Positions 1 to 8,676 of a stretch of 64,000 bases of DNA are shown in pieces. The position numbers were made by a program, and so were the translations under genes. Within the stretch, counting starts at the first letter, position 1. Each line of letters starts with the position of its first letter. The stretch spans positions 62,001-126,000 of the forward strand of contig JAJFFK010000004.1 in NCBI GenBank assembly GCA_021776655.1, in the 5' to 3' direction. This DNA is from Henriciella sp. (GTDB taxonomy: Bacteria; Pseudomonadota; Alphaproteobacteria; Caulobacterales; Hyphomonadaceae). The notes beneath the pieces are model-generated. The model was not told the DNA's origin. It searched no databases and was given only the letters and a program-made list of their open reading frames with translations.

Positions 1-787
1 CCCGGATCGGCTCGACACGATGCGCCAGTCCTGTGGTGTCTTCGGTTTCGACATAGACCCCGCACAGCGTCCCCTCGCCAAGCGCTGGCTCGTAGCGCTT
101 ACCGGGTAGCTGTGTGCTGAACCGACGCACCGAATTGTCCTTCTGCATGCCGATGACGCTGTCATAGTCTCCGCACATGCCGGCATCGCTTAGATAGGCC
201 GTCCCGCCAGACAAGATCATATGGTCGGCTGTCGGCACGTGCGTATGGCTGCCAACCACCAGACTGGCCCGGCCATCACAATAATGCCCCATCGCCATTT
301 TTTCGCTGGTCGCCTCGCAATGGATATCCACGATCACCGCGTCAGCGACCATGCCCAGCGGCATGCCTTCGAGCGCAGCTTCAACCGCGCTGAAGGGATT
401 ATCCAGCGCCTGCTTCATGAACACTGCGCCCTGAACCTGGATCACGCCGACCCGGCGCCCATCCGGCAAAATGAACAGGTTCGAGCCTTGCCCAGGCGCG
501 CCTGCAGCTTCTGGATAATTCAGCGGCCGCAAAAGTCGGCTCTCACGGGTGATGAAGGTCAGCGCCTCACGTTGATCCCAAGCATGATCGCCAAGTGTGA
601 GGCAATCGGCGCCAGCGGCAAAAAACTCCCCGGCAATGACTTCGGTCAAACCAAAACCACCGGCTGCGTTCTCGGCGTTGACGACAACAAAATCGAGGCT
701 CAGACGCGATTTGAGGCCCGGAAGATAATCAAGAACCGCCTGTCGGCCTGGCTTTCCGACCACATCGCCAAAGAATGCAAGTTTCAT
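1..787 (-). CDS. TIGR00282/YmdB-family metallophosphoesterase, 3' end cut by window edge
   Basis: The gene starts at 787 and runs off the left edge, leaving about 262 visible codons, close to the usual family length of 265–275. The product begins MKLAFFGDVVGKPGR, the first metal-binding block (GDVVGKPGR). It then shows NAENAAGG, GDHAWDQ (GNHxWD or GDHxxDQ in relatives), DIHCEATSEKMAMG and GSHTHVPT, which supply the Asp, Glu and His ligands of the di-metal site. Family members hydrolyse 2',3'-cyclic nucleotides and related phosphodiesters in the cytoplasm; Bacillus YmdB is the studied example. The family assignment is secure. The physiological substrate in alphaproteobacteria is not known from sequence. 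A terminator hairpin immediately upstream closes the preceding transcript, so this gene probably has its own promoter. Confidence 0.93.
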   Translation of the reverse strand, partial: MKLAFFGDVVGKPGRQAVLDYLPGLKSRLSLDFVVVNAENAAGGFGLTEVIAGEFFAAGADCLTLGDHAWDQREALTFITRESRLLRPLNYPEAAGAPGQGSNLFILPDGRRVGVIQVQGAVFMKQALDNPFSAVEAALEGMPLGMVADAVIVDIHCEATSEKMAMGHYCDGRASLVVGSHTHVPTADHMILSGGTAYLSDAGMCGDYDSVIGMQKDNSVRRFSTQLPGKRYEPALGEGTLCGVYVETEDTTGLAHRVEPIR

Positions 788-813
788 CTTCGCTATATGC
801 CCGCCAATGACGC

Positions 814-848
814 AAAAGAAAAGGCGCGCGATGTTGCCACCGCGCGCC
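814..848 (-). terminator. Rho-independent terminator of the 885–2459 lipoprotein gene
   Basis: A perfect 8-bp GC stem (823–830 GGCGCGCG paired with 841–848 CGCGCGCC) with a 10-nt loop is followed on the minus strand by TTTTCTTTT. It lies 37 bp beyond the lipoprotein stop codon and about 27 bp before the next minus-strand start, so it separates the two transcripts. Confidence 0.85.
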
Positions 849-884
849 TGTATCAAGGTCTGAACTCAATGGAAAGGCAGACGC

Positions 885-2459
885 CTAATCATGAGTCGCC
901 GAAAAACCAAGGCTTTCTTTGGTATAGGCGGCTGGATCCGGGTTCTCCATGATTGTCGCCACTGACAGAGGCGCCGCCGGATCAAATTTCAGGGTCAGTG
1001 AACCGCCATCAGAGACGAAACTGCCCAGCGCGCCGGTCATTTCGGTCACAAGCGCCATGTCGATTCCGGTATCACCGACCATCATTGGGGCCATGCCAAG
1101 CACCATACCGATCTGGTTCTTCATGTCTTGTGGATCCTGGCCCTGTGCCGTGGCTGCAGCATTAAAGGCCCGGTCGAGCAGGCTGTCATCATCAATGCTG
1201 AATTCCAGATTGTGGAATGTCAGTTTGCCCATCGCCGCCATCATCGCTTCAGGATCTGGCTCTGCACCATCCGCCATGTCAGCGAAATTGAAGGATGATC
1301 CAACTTCCTTTGTGTAGGCGCTATAGCCTTCAAGTTTACCGCCAAAGCTGAATTTTGCGCCGTCAACCAGCTCGATATAGTTCTTGCTGGCATCGTAATC
1401 CACGATGTCCTGGTCCGGGTCATATGTGGCGCTGCCTTCGCCCTTGAGCGTCAGGCTTTCATAGCCAAGCATGCTAAGCCCTTGCAGAACTTGCGCGCCG
1501 CCTTCGCCTTCAGCATCCGCATTCAGCGTCATCGTGAACGGCTGGGTCACATATTTCACTGGCTGGCCAGCGGCGTTGCGTGTGATCGCCGCGTCGAGTG
1601 ACGCAATTGCGAAAGAGACGCCAGACGCGTCGACTGAGAAGTCAGACAATTGGACACCGTCATAGCCTGGATCCATTGGATTGTCATAGACAGCACCCAT
1701 CATCGCCGCCATCAAGGCGTCTTCATCGCCAGCATTCTCCTGCAGGACCTTGACGAATTTAGCATCGACATTGGTCATCGACAGGCTGCCGAGATTGACC
1801 TTGACTGTATCGTCGAGTGTGTCGCCATCGACATTAATCGCGATACCAGAGATCAGCGCACGGGCGGCACTTTCGCCTGTCATGTCGCGGATTTCGATCT
1901 TGTCGACCCCAAACGTACCAGCTTGGCCATCTTCGTTGAAATCACCCGTCAGGCCGGTCATTGACCATGAATCGAAGGAGACATCCTGGATAGCCGGGAA
2001 GTTACTGACCTGACCGTTCAGGGAGGCCGAAAGCCAGGTTGCCAGCGCCGCCGATGGATTACTGAGTTCGACATTGCCGAGATTGACTTCAACCTCGTCA
2101 CCTTCATCTCCGGTGATAACAACATCATTGATGCTGAGCTTGCCGAAGGTCGCCTTGCCATCAACTGTATTGAGGCCTTCAAACACGATCGACCCAACAT
2201 TGACGCTATCGTCGCCGGTAACTGAAACGTCGGTGAACGTGGCGGTGGCACCGTCAATCGATTTATCCGCAAATGACAAGACACCAGACCCGGAATCGGT
2301 CAGTGACATCGCCGCCAGCGCGTCTGCCGCATTGGCTGGATCACCAGCGGGAATAGAAATCTTGGAAAGGACGACATCATTGTTGCCGCTTGGTGTATCG
2401 GTGTTGTTACACCCGGTAAGCAGGGCCAGCGCAGCTGCACCCATAAGTAAATGTTTCAT
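885..2459 (-). CDS. Predicted outer-membrane lipoprotein of unknown function, 524 aa
   Basis: The start at 2459 was chosen because it follows an AGGGGAAT ribosome-binding site and opens a clean lipoprotein signal: MKHLLMGAAALALLTGC, with Cys17 as the lipidation site. Longer in-frame starts would bury this signal. The mature protein (about 507 aa) is acidic, rich in Asp, Ser and Gly, and has several similar segments with alternating hydrophobic residues, suggesting repeated beta structure. I recognise no enzymatic motif and no named family. It was probably exported by Sec and sorted by Lol. The gene is monocistronic, divergent from the metallopeptidase gene at 2524 across a 64-bp gap, and followed by a terminator. 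Confidence 0.85.
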   Translation of the reverse strand: MKHLLMGAAALALLTGCNNTDTPSGNNDVVLSKISIPAGDPANAADALAAMSLTDSGSGVLSFADKSIDGATATFTDVSVTGDDSVNVGSIVFEGLNTVDGKATFGKLSINDVVITGDEGDEVEVNLGNVELSNPSAALATWLSASLNGQVSNFPAIQDVSFDSWSMTGLTGDFNEDGQAGTFGVDKIEIRDMTGESAARALISGIAINVDGDTLDDTVKVNLGSLSMTNVDAKFVKVLQENAGDEDALMAAMMGAVYDNPMDPGYDGVQLSDFSVDASGVSFAIASLDAAITRNAAGQPVKYVTQPFTMTLNADAEGEGGAQVLQGLSMLGYESLTLKGEGSATYDPDQDIVDYDASKNYIELVDGAKFSFGGKLEGYSAYTKEVGSSFNFADMADGAEPDPEAMMAAMGKLTFHNLEFSIDDDSLLDRAFNAAATAQGQDPQDMKNQIGMVLGMAPMMVGDTGIDMALVTEMTGALGSFVSDGGSLTLKFDPAAPLSVATIMENPDPAAYTKESLGFSATHD

Positions 2460-2523
2460 TGCATATTCCCCTGTTAAGGCGTTCTGATTAGACGTATGAC
2501 ACAATCCTGTCGAGGCGTATTTA

Positions 2524-3243
2524 ATGATTATCGATAAAGGCGACAAGATGGCATTGACCGCGAAAAGCGGTAAAAAAGTCATTGTTCGCCTAGAAGTCAA
2601 CCCAAAAGCCAAGCGTCTTATCCTGCGATTGGACGAACAACGACGTGAGGCAGTGGCCATCGCGCCCTCGAAGCGAAAGCTTAAAGCAGCGGCTGTGTTT
2701 GCCAAGGAGCGCGTTGATTGGTTGGCCAAACACCTGTCTGATCTACCCGAATATCAGGCCCTCGCGGACGGAGAAACTTTCAATTTGCGCGGTCAGCCTT
2801 GCCTGATCAGTCGCGACGGGCCAGGTCGCCGCGCGGTTCTGGAGGCTGGCGAGCCACAGGTTCTGCGCGTACCAGGTTTGGCCGAGAGCGCCGACAAGCG
2901 GGTTGTACGTTTCCTGCGTAAGCAAGCTGAACTGGACCTTTGCGCTGCGGTTGAGCGCCATTGCAGCCGCTTGCACGTGACGGCGCAGCGCGTGGCGGTC
3001 AAGGACACGCGCACGCGATGGGGCTCATGTACGGCTGATGGGCGTCTGGCTTTTTCCTGGCGCTTGGTCATGGCGCCAGCTTCAGTGCTGGATTATGTCG
3101 CCGCGCATGAATGCGCGCACTTGCTGGAAATGAACCATAGCAAAGCGTTTTGGGCGCATGTCGAAACCTGCTGCCCAAACTGGAAGCGTGAGCGGGCCTG
3201 GCTGCGCCAGCAGGGCCGCGAACTGCATGCGGTTGGAGCCTAG
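2524..3243 (+). CDS. YgjP-like (DUF45) SprT-fold zinc metallopeptidase
   Basis: The 239-aa product carries the family signature TRTRWGSC followed about 35 residues later by HECAH (His195, Glu196, His199), with the third likely zinc ligand in MNHSKAFW (His205). This order is diagnostic of the DUF45/YgjP family, a small gluzincin-like group related to SprT and WSS1. The N-terminal half (about 1–110) is the usual beta-rich extension. No signal peptide is seen, so it acts in the cytoplasm. A second in-frame ATG at 2548 also has a plausible ribosome-binding site, so the true start may be eight codons downstream. Its stop codon overlaps that of the convergent antiporter gene in the shared tetranucleotide CTAG. 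Confidence 0.88.
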   Translation: MIIDKGDKMALTAKSGKKVIVRLEVNPKAKRLILRLDEQRREAVAIAPSKRKLKAAAVFAKERVDWLAKHLSDLPEYQALADGETFNLRGQPCLISRDGPGRRAVLEAGEPQVLRVPGLAESADKRVVRFLRKQAELDLCAAVERHCSRLHVTAQRVAVKDTRTRWGSCTADGRLAFSWRLVMAPASVLDYVAAHECAHLLEMNHSKAFWAHVETCCPNWKRERAWLRQQGRELHAVGA

Positions 3244-5129
3244 GCCGGTTCTGGCTCTAGCATGGGTTCACCCGCAATTTCAGGCGCGAAGCTGATCAGA
3301 CTTGCGCCATCACCGCCGCGTGGCTCGCGGTTTGGGCCAAGCAGGGTCAAGGTTCCATCCGGCCTGATTTCAGCGACGATATCCGCTTTTGGACGATCAT
3401 CCTGAAACTGCTGCAACGTGTATTTGTCAGACAGGCGCGTGCGCGCAAATTCCCACCCACGATACTGGTCGCGGATCAGGCCATCATAGGTGCGCCCGCG
3501 CCGGATCAGTGTACGCCCGCGCGCCTTTGAGCTGAGGCCGCGCTCATCTGTGTCTTCAGCGTCATTCAATGAGAGCTGATAGACCATATGGCGGCCGACC
3601 TCCGGGGCAAAATGGCTCGAGACCAGGGCATTGTAGGAATCATTGGTCGACAGCGCGATCACGGTCGAAAAGCGGGCATGATCCAGCTTCAATTCAGCAT
3701 CCTCCGACAAGACCTCGCCCAGGAAAATATCCAGCCCGGATTCTCTTGCCGCCCTGAGACGACGATACGAGCTGTCAGCGAGGATCACCTCGATATTGCT
3801 GGCCACCAAGACTTTGGCAAATTCCAGGCTCCAGGCATTTGCCCCGACGATCAGAACGCCCGGTTTTTCCTTGCGCGCCAGGCCCAGCGCGCGCGCCAGC
3901 GGACCAACCGTGAAGCCGTGCAGAACAACCGTCGTAAACACCATTGCAAAAGCCAGGGGTGTGATCTGATCAGCGCCGGAAAAGAAAAAACGACCTTCGC
4001 GTGACAAATCGACCAGAAGTGAGCCGAACAGGCCGGAAACCGCGACCGCAACAATCCCGCGCGGCGCGATCCAGCCGAGCAGAATGGCCTCCTTCGGATT
4101 GAGGGTCCCAAAGGTCGAGATCCAAACCGATAGCGGGCGCACAATAAACAGCATACACAGCAGAAAGATCAAAGTATTCCAGTTGATCGCCTGCGATATA
4201 ATCTCCGGAGTCAAATCTGCAGTCAGCATGACGAACACGCCAGAGACCAGCAGGACCGCAATGTCTTCCTTGAATTTCTGTAACTCTGTCAGATCAGCGA
4301 GCCGAGAATTGGCCAGCGTCATGCCGTAAGCTGTCACCGCCACCAGGCCGATTTCTTTCTCGACCAGTTCAGCCAGCGCGTAACACAGAATGATCGAACC
4401 GAAGATTAGCGGCGCTTTGAGATATTCCGGCGTCCAGCCTTCGCGGAAGGCCTTGGCCATGCCCCAGCCAAAGGCCACACCAAGAGCGATACCAACACCA
4501 GCTGCCATGATCACCCACGCCGCCGCACCAATAATACTTTCGCCCTGCGAGGCGACGCGGATAACTTCATATGAAGCGACCGCAAACAGCGCGCCAATCG
4601 GATCGTTGACAATCCCTTCCCATTTCAGAAACTGCGCCGAGCGTCCGCCAAGCTTTGACTGGCGCATAAGCGGCATGATCACAGTCGGCCCGGTAACGAT
4701 CATTACCCCGGCAAACACAACTGCACTGGCCCAGTCGAGCCCAGCGGCATAGTGCGCCGCCACGGTGCCGAAGGCCCACGCCATTGGTCCACCAAAGAAG
4801 ATCATGCGCCGAACCGGGGCACCCGCTTCGCGCAGGTTCTCAAACTTCAGGACCAGTCCGCCCTCAAACAGGATCACTGCAACCGCCAGCGCGACAATTG
4901 GTCGAAACACGTCGCCAAATGTTCCCGATGGGTTAAGCAGAGGTGTCCCGAAAATCACCGACCACAAAGGCCCGACCGTCAGCCCTGCAACCGACATCAG
5001 AACGATTGCCGGGGCCTGTAGTCGCCAAGCCAGCCATTGCGCGCCAAGACCTAGTGTGCCGATCAGTGCGCACGCAAAGATAACCCCGCTATTAGCGCTC
5101 CCGGCGAGAAGGAGACCTGTATCCATCAT
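3240..5129 (-). CDS. CPA1-family Na+/H+ antiporter with C-terminal nucleotide-binding-like domain
   Basis: The 629-aa protein has about 12 hydrophobic segments in residues 10–400, including the transport-core motif VNDPIGA with Asn175-Asp176 and an upstream VTGPTV loop. Electroneutral CPA1 exchangers (NhaP type) use this ND pair to bind Na+ or K+ and protons. Residues about 405–500 form a Rossmann-like TrkA-N segment (GVLIVGANAWSLEFAK). The tail (about 520–620) looks like a further regulatory domain. It would exchange monovalent cations for protons in the inner membrane, for pH or sodium homeostasis; the exact ion cannot be read from sequence. Two consecutive ATGs (5129 and 5126) are possible starts. 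It lies 20 bp downstream of the 5150–5677 gene and may share its transcript. Confidence 0.9.
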   Translation of the reverse strand: MMDTGLLLAGSANSGVIFACALIGTLGLGAQWLAWRLQAPAIVLMSVAGLTVGPLWSVIFGTPLLNPSGTFGDVFRPIVALAVAVILFEGGLVLKFENLREAGAPVRRMIFFGGPMAWAFGTVAAHYAAGLDWASAVVFAGVMIVTGPTVIMPLMRQSKLGGRSAQFLKWEGIVNDPIGALFAVASYEVIRVASQGESIIGAAAWVIMAAGVGIALGVAFGWGMAKAFREGWTPEYLKAPLIFGSIILCYALAELVEKEIGLVAVTAYGMTLANSRLADLTELQKFKEDIAVLLVSGVFVMLTADLTPEIISQAINWNTLIFLLCMLFIVRPLSVWISTFGTLNPKEAILLGWIAPRGIVAVAVSGLFGSLLVDLSREGRFFFSGADQITPLAFAMVFTTVVLHGFTVGPLARALGLARKEKPGVLIVGANAWSLEFAKVLVASNIEVILADSSYRRLRAARESGLDIFLGEVLSEDAELKLDHARFSTVIALSTNDSYNALVSSHFAPEVGRHMVYQLSLNDAEDTDERGLSSKARGRTLIRRGRTYDGLIRDQYRGWEFARTRLSDKYTLQQFQDDRPKADIVAEIRPDGTLTLLGPNREPRGGDGASLISFAPEIAGEPMLEPEPA

Positions 5130-5149
5130 TTGCTGCGACCCGGCCAGAA

Positions 5150-5677
5150 TCAGGCCGCTTCTTCGCGCGCATCATCGCGCGAGAAGTCAAAGCCGATTTC
5201 GCGGCGGCCAGAATCTCCGGCCTCGTAGCGATCGATCTGGGTTTGGAACCAATCGCTGACATGCGAATGTATATGCTCGTAGAACGGCTCTGGATCGTGA
5301 TCGCTGAGCGGAATAGACAGCGTATATTCCTCGCCGCCAACAATCTGGATGGTGAATGTGTCGCCGAGTTTCTGGCACTCCATGGTCACACGCATCCAGT
5401 CAGTGTCATGTGTAACCCGCAGCGCCAATCCAAACAGGACCGGACCAAGTGGACGAAACCCGCTCGGCGGCGTCGAGAACGCTTTGTCGCCATAATCCTT
5501 GGCTTCAAACGGCCCGGCGGGCGGCACCAGACGCACACAAATGCCATCACCAGAATCCATATAGTCGCACAGCCCGGCGCGTAATTCGTCGGCCAGACTG
5601 CGCACACGCGTGTAATTTTCCGCGGCAAGTTTTTGATAGTGAGCGACAGTTGAGACCAGCGCTTCAAATCGAGACAT
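5150..5677 (-). CDS. Conserved hypothetical protein, 175 aa
   Basis: The start at 5677 (MSRFEALVSTVAHYQ) follows a strong GGGGGAG ribosome-binding site; the longer reading frame upstream lacks one. The protein is soluble and acidic with no signal peptide. It contains an N-terminal helix, a central part with alternating strands (residues about 45–115) and an acidic C terminus ending EEAA. I do not recognise the family. It precedes the antiporter gene by 20 bp on the same strand, so the two are probably co-transcribed. Confidence 0.75.
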   Translation of the reverse strand: MSRFEALVSTVAHYQKLAAENYTRVRSLADELRAGLCDYMDSGDGICVRLVPPAGPFEAKDYGDKAFSTPPSGFRPLGPVLFGLALRVTHDTDWMRVTMECQKLGDTFTIQIVGGEEYTLSIPLSDHDPEPFYEHIHSHVSDWFQTQIDRYEAGDSGRREIGFDFSRDDAREEAA

Positions 5678-5760
5678 ATACCAACTCCCCCGGACAGCGT
5701 CAGGCTTCTCACCTAAAGGGCTGCCAGCGCGATGACCAGTCTTTAGTTGGTTTTGTCTGT

Positions 5761-6168
5761 TTATTTTGCCAGACGTTTTTGCACCAGACCAAGCCAGTAC
5801 AGGTGCAGGGTGCAATAGGCAAAAACAATCCCGAGATTGGCCGAAACCAGGGTTCCCATCGTCTCGCCTCGGGCCGGCACAATGATCAATTCAACCGCGC
5901 AGGCAAAGGCCAGTGTAATAATCGCTGCAGGGCCACGGCGACGAATGCCGAGCGTGAATGTCGTCCACACCGTCAGGGCTGCAAAGGCCAGGATACGCAG
6001 GTAATGGTCCTGATGCGCAAAAATTGGCGTCTCTGAGGGCGCATAAGCTGCCGCCTTGATCGCAACCGTTATGGCCAACAGTCCGGTCAGACCGGATGCA
6101 AGTGTAGCGACCCAACCGGTTGGCCAAAATCTACGGCTCCCGAACTCGCTTGATGCTATCTGTTCCAT
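5761..6168 (-). CDS. Small integral membrane protein of unknown function, 135 aa
   Basis: Four hydrophobic segments are visible (roughly residues 18–40, 55–75, 80–98 and 105–125) with a basic loop IRRRGP between the second and third. The second of two close ATGs (6168) was chosen because a GAGG ribosome-binding site lies 7 nt ahead of it; the ATG at 6174 is too close. No family is recognised. It lies between motA and the 5150–5677 gene, all on the minus strand, but gaps of about 80–90 bp leave operon membership open. Confidence 0.7.
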   Translation of the reverse strand: MEQIASSEFGSRRFWPTGWVATLASGLTGLLAITVAIKAAAYAPSETPIFAHQDHYLRILAFAALTVWTTFTLGIRRRGPAAIITLAFACAVELIIVPARGETMGTLVSANLGIVFAYCTLHLYWLGLVQKRLAK

Positions 6169-6260
6169 GACCATGCCTCATACTTCTTAGTCACCATTAT
6201 CGCAGGTCAGATTTTCCACACGCTTAAATGAATGGCTCAAATTTGATGGTTTTGGTCCAC

Positions 6261-7139
6261 CTATGCGGCAGTTCGGACCTGCTGAAACCGGCTGGCCACC
6301 AAGGCCTGATCCAGCACAGCAATATCCGGGCGAATGTCAGAGGGCAGGCCAGTGCGCGCCAGTTCCACGGCGGTTCGCGGTGCCAGGCCATCGGCAAAAC
6401 CCGCCAGAACAACCCTGATCGTATCAAGGTAAAGCGCATCTTTTTCCACCACCTGTCCGAACCGGGATGCCACGGGTCCGACCAGCCCATAGGCCAGAAA
6501 CACGCCAAGGAACGTCCCGAGCAGGGCCGCAGCGATCATTTCGCCGAGCACCGCAGGCGACTGATCGATCACACCCATCGTCTTGATGATCCCCAGTACC
6601 GCAGCAACAATCCCCAGCGCTGGCAGCGCATCCGCAAGTGTGTGCAAGGCCCCGACAGCGCGTTGGCGCTCTTCAACCAGATTGGTGACTGTCTCACCCA
6701 TCTGCTGATCCGTCCTCGACCGTGCCGACGGGTCGAGCGCCATCAGACGGAAACTGTCACAGATCAGGGCCATCGCAGACGGGTCTTGGCGCAGACGCGG
6801 GTTTAGCGCGAACAGATCCGACTCTGCTGGCGCTTCAATATCAGTTTCAATCGCGATGATCCCGCCGCGCCGCGCCCGCCGGGTCAATTCATGCAATGTA
6901 TCAAGCAGGCTGGTATAGTCGCTGCGGGTCCAGCGCGGACCTTTAATCGCAGCGCCAAATCCAGCAAGGGATTGCCGGACAATGGCCGGGGCATTGCCGA
7001 TCAATAATGTCCCGAAAGCGGCGCCGCAAATCAGCGCCAGCTCGAACGGCAGGGCCGCCATGATCGCCGGGCCGCCGCTGATCAAAAGCCCCCCGAAGAC
7101 GACCACGAGAACAATTACAAAGCCGATTATTTGTACCAT
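6261..7139 (-). CDS. motA: Flagellar motor stator protein MotA
   Basis: The 292-aa protein has four membrane segments (about 3–20, 30–50, 170–190, 202–220) and the large cytoplasmic loop between the second and third. Key residues fall at the same numbers as in E. coli MotA: Arg90 and Glu98 in the loop, which contact the rotor protein FliG, and Pro173 (DALPALGIV) and Pro222 (VGPVASR) near the proton path. With MotB it would form the proton-driven stator in the inner membrane. No motB is adjacent; separate motA and motB loci are known in Caulobacter. The gene is divergent from the MFS gene at 7309 across a 169-bp gap holding both promoters. It implies the organism is motile at some stage. Confidence 0.96.
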   Translation of the reverse strand: MVQIIGFVIVLVVVFGGLLISGGPAIMAALPFELALICGAAFGTLLIGNAPAIVRQSLAGFGAAIKGPRWTRSDYTSLLDTLHELTRRARRGGIIAIETDIEAPAESDLFALNPRLRQDPSAMALICDSFRLMALDPSARSRTDQQMGETVTNLVEERQRAVGALHTLADALPALGIVAAVLGIIKTMGVIDQSPAVLGEMIAAALLGTFLGVFLAYGLVGPVASRFGQVVEKDALYLDTIRVVLAGFADGLAPRTAVELARTGLPSDIRPDIAVLDQALVASRFQQVRTAA

Positions 7140-7308
7140 CAGACAGACACCTGTTGCATATGTGATGGCGAGGTTGGCACGGTTTCCTTACAAAGCCGTT
7201 TCACTGGGCCGCCAAGGCGCTCAATCAAATGTCAGGTTCCGCGTGGGCAGGCGCGGCGAGCCTCAATCTTTGCTTGAATTTTGCGCCATAGCATTCGAAT
7301 AGACCGAT

Positions 7309-8676
7309 ATGAATGACGCCGCTTCAATACCAGCTGAGACCAAACCGCCGAGCCGTCGCAGCGCCTTTTTCCTGCTTTTCTTCTCTTTGATGGCAATCGG
7401 CGCGGGCAATACGATGCTGATCGCTGCCGTGATCCCACCACTGACCCGTGATCTCGGCCTGCCCGATTGGATGGCGGGCGCGATCTTCTCGCTCTCGGCG
7501 CTGTGTTGGTCATTGTCGTCGCCATTCTGGGGCAAGCGCTCAAACACCTGGGGACGTCGGCGCGTCGCGGCGATCGGACTGGCGGGATATTCAGTGTCGA
7601 TGTTCTTGCTTTTCCTGGCATCCTGGGCCGCAGTGTCAGACCTGCTGACCGGGACGTTTGCGATATTCACGTGTCTGGCTTTGTCGCGGACCGTGTTCGG
7701 TCTGGTTGGATCAGGCGCAAACCCCGCCGCGCAAGCCTATGTCGCTGATCGAACCAGCCCGAGCGAACGACAGTCGGAGATCGCCTTCCTGACCTCGGGG
7801 TTCAGTCTGGGCACAATTGTCGGTCCGGCCTTTGCCGCGCTTCTGGTCACCACGCTGGGTATTCTCAGCCCGATGGTGATAACCGGGATCATGGCCGGGG
7901 TGATGGCTGTTCTGATTTATCGTTACCTTCCTGAGAACCGCGAGCCGGTCACCGATGCCTCGAAAGTCAAGATCATTCCAAACGAGGCGGGCCTGTGGCG
8001 CTCGCGTAATGTCCTGCCTTACCTTGTTTACGCCGTCAGCCTGTCACTGGTGACCGGGATCATGACGCAGGTTTTCCCGTTCATTGTAATCGATCAGCTT
8101 GACCTTTGCCCGGTCGACACGCTGCAAGCCAGCGGCGGCGGAAAGTTCGAGTGTGGCCGCAAGGTCGCCGGACTGACGGGCCCGGCTTTCATGACCAGCG
8201 CCATGGCGGTGATGATCAGTCAGCTGGTCCTGATCCCGCTACTCAAGCTTCGCAACAAGACCTTGATGATTGTCGGCTGTGTTCCGCTGACGGTCGGTGC
8301 AACCTTGCTATTTGCGGCGCTGCTGATCCCGGCAGGGCGCGAGCAGATCTGGGTGATCTATCCAATCTTGATCACTGCTCAGTTTTTTATCGGCATCGGT
8401 CAGGGTCTGGCACGGCCGGGCTTCTCAAGCGGCGCCTCGCTCGCCGTCTCGCCGCAATTGCAGGGCAATGTTGCCGGTCTGGTCATCTCGGCCAATGGTA
8501 TGGGCTTTATCATCACCCCATTTGTCGGTCTCGCCATGTACCAATTTGTGTCCAGACCACTGCCCTTTTTCATGGCGGCGATTTTGCTGATCGCGATGGC
8601 GCTGTTTGCCTATTTTGCAATCAAGCCGGGCGTTGGCGAGGCTGATACAGTGCCCCTGGACGACCCGATCAACTAG
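7309..8676 (+). CDS. Major facilitator superfamily transporter
   Basis: The 455-aa protein has about 12 hydrophobic segments. The loop after segment 2 carries the MFS motif A region (SPFWGKRSNTWGRRR). A hydrophilic loop near residues 265–285 contains two Cys (CPVDTLQASGGGKFEC). The pattern fits drug-efflux-type MFS carriers, but no substrate can be assigned. The ribosome-binding site is weak, so the start is less certain than the frame. The 3' end overlaps the convergent lytic transglycosylase gene by 8 bp. Confidence 0.85.
   Translation: MNDAASIPAETKPPSRRSAFFLLFFSLMAIGAGNTMLIAAVIPPLTRDLGLPDWMAGAIFSLSALCWSLSSPFWGKRSNTWGRRRVAAIGLAGYSVSMFLLFLASWAAVSDLLTGTFAIFTCLALSRTVFGLVGSGANPAAQAYVADRTSPSERQSEIAFLTSGFSLGTIVGPAFAALLVTTLGILSPMVITGIMAGVMAVLIYRYLPENREPVTDASKVKIIPNEAGLWRSRNVLPYLVYAVSLSLVTGIMTQVFPFIVIDQLDLCPVDTLQASGGGKFECGRKVAGLTGPAFMTSAMAVMISQLVLIPLLKLRNKTLMIVGCVPLTVGATLLFAALLIPAGREQIWVIYPILITAQFFIGIGQGLARPGFSSGASLAVSPQLQGNVAGLVISANGMGFIITPFVGLAMYQFVSRPLPFFMAAILLIAMALFAYFAIKPGVGEADTVPLDDPIN

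Noticed and set aside
221-952. A 243-codon plus-strand reading frame
   Set aside because: It is antisense to the YmdB-type gene, whose minus-strand translation has all family motifs; the plus-strand product has no recognisable features.
7309-8676. The MFS gene as part of a flagellar operon with motA
   Set aside because: It is divergent from motA and shares only the promoter region; its motifs fit drug-efflux-type carriers.
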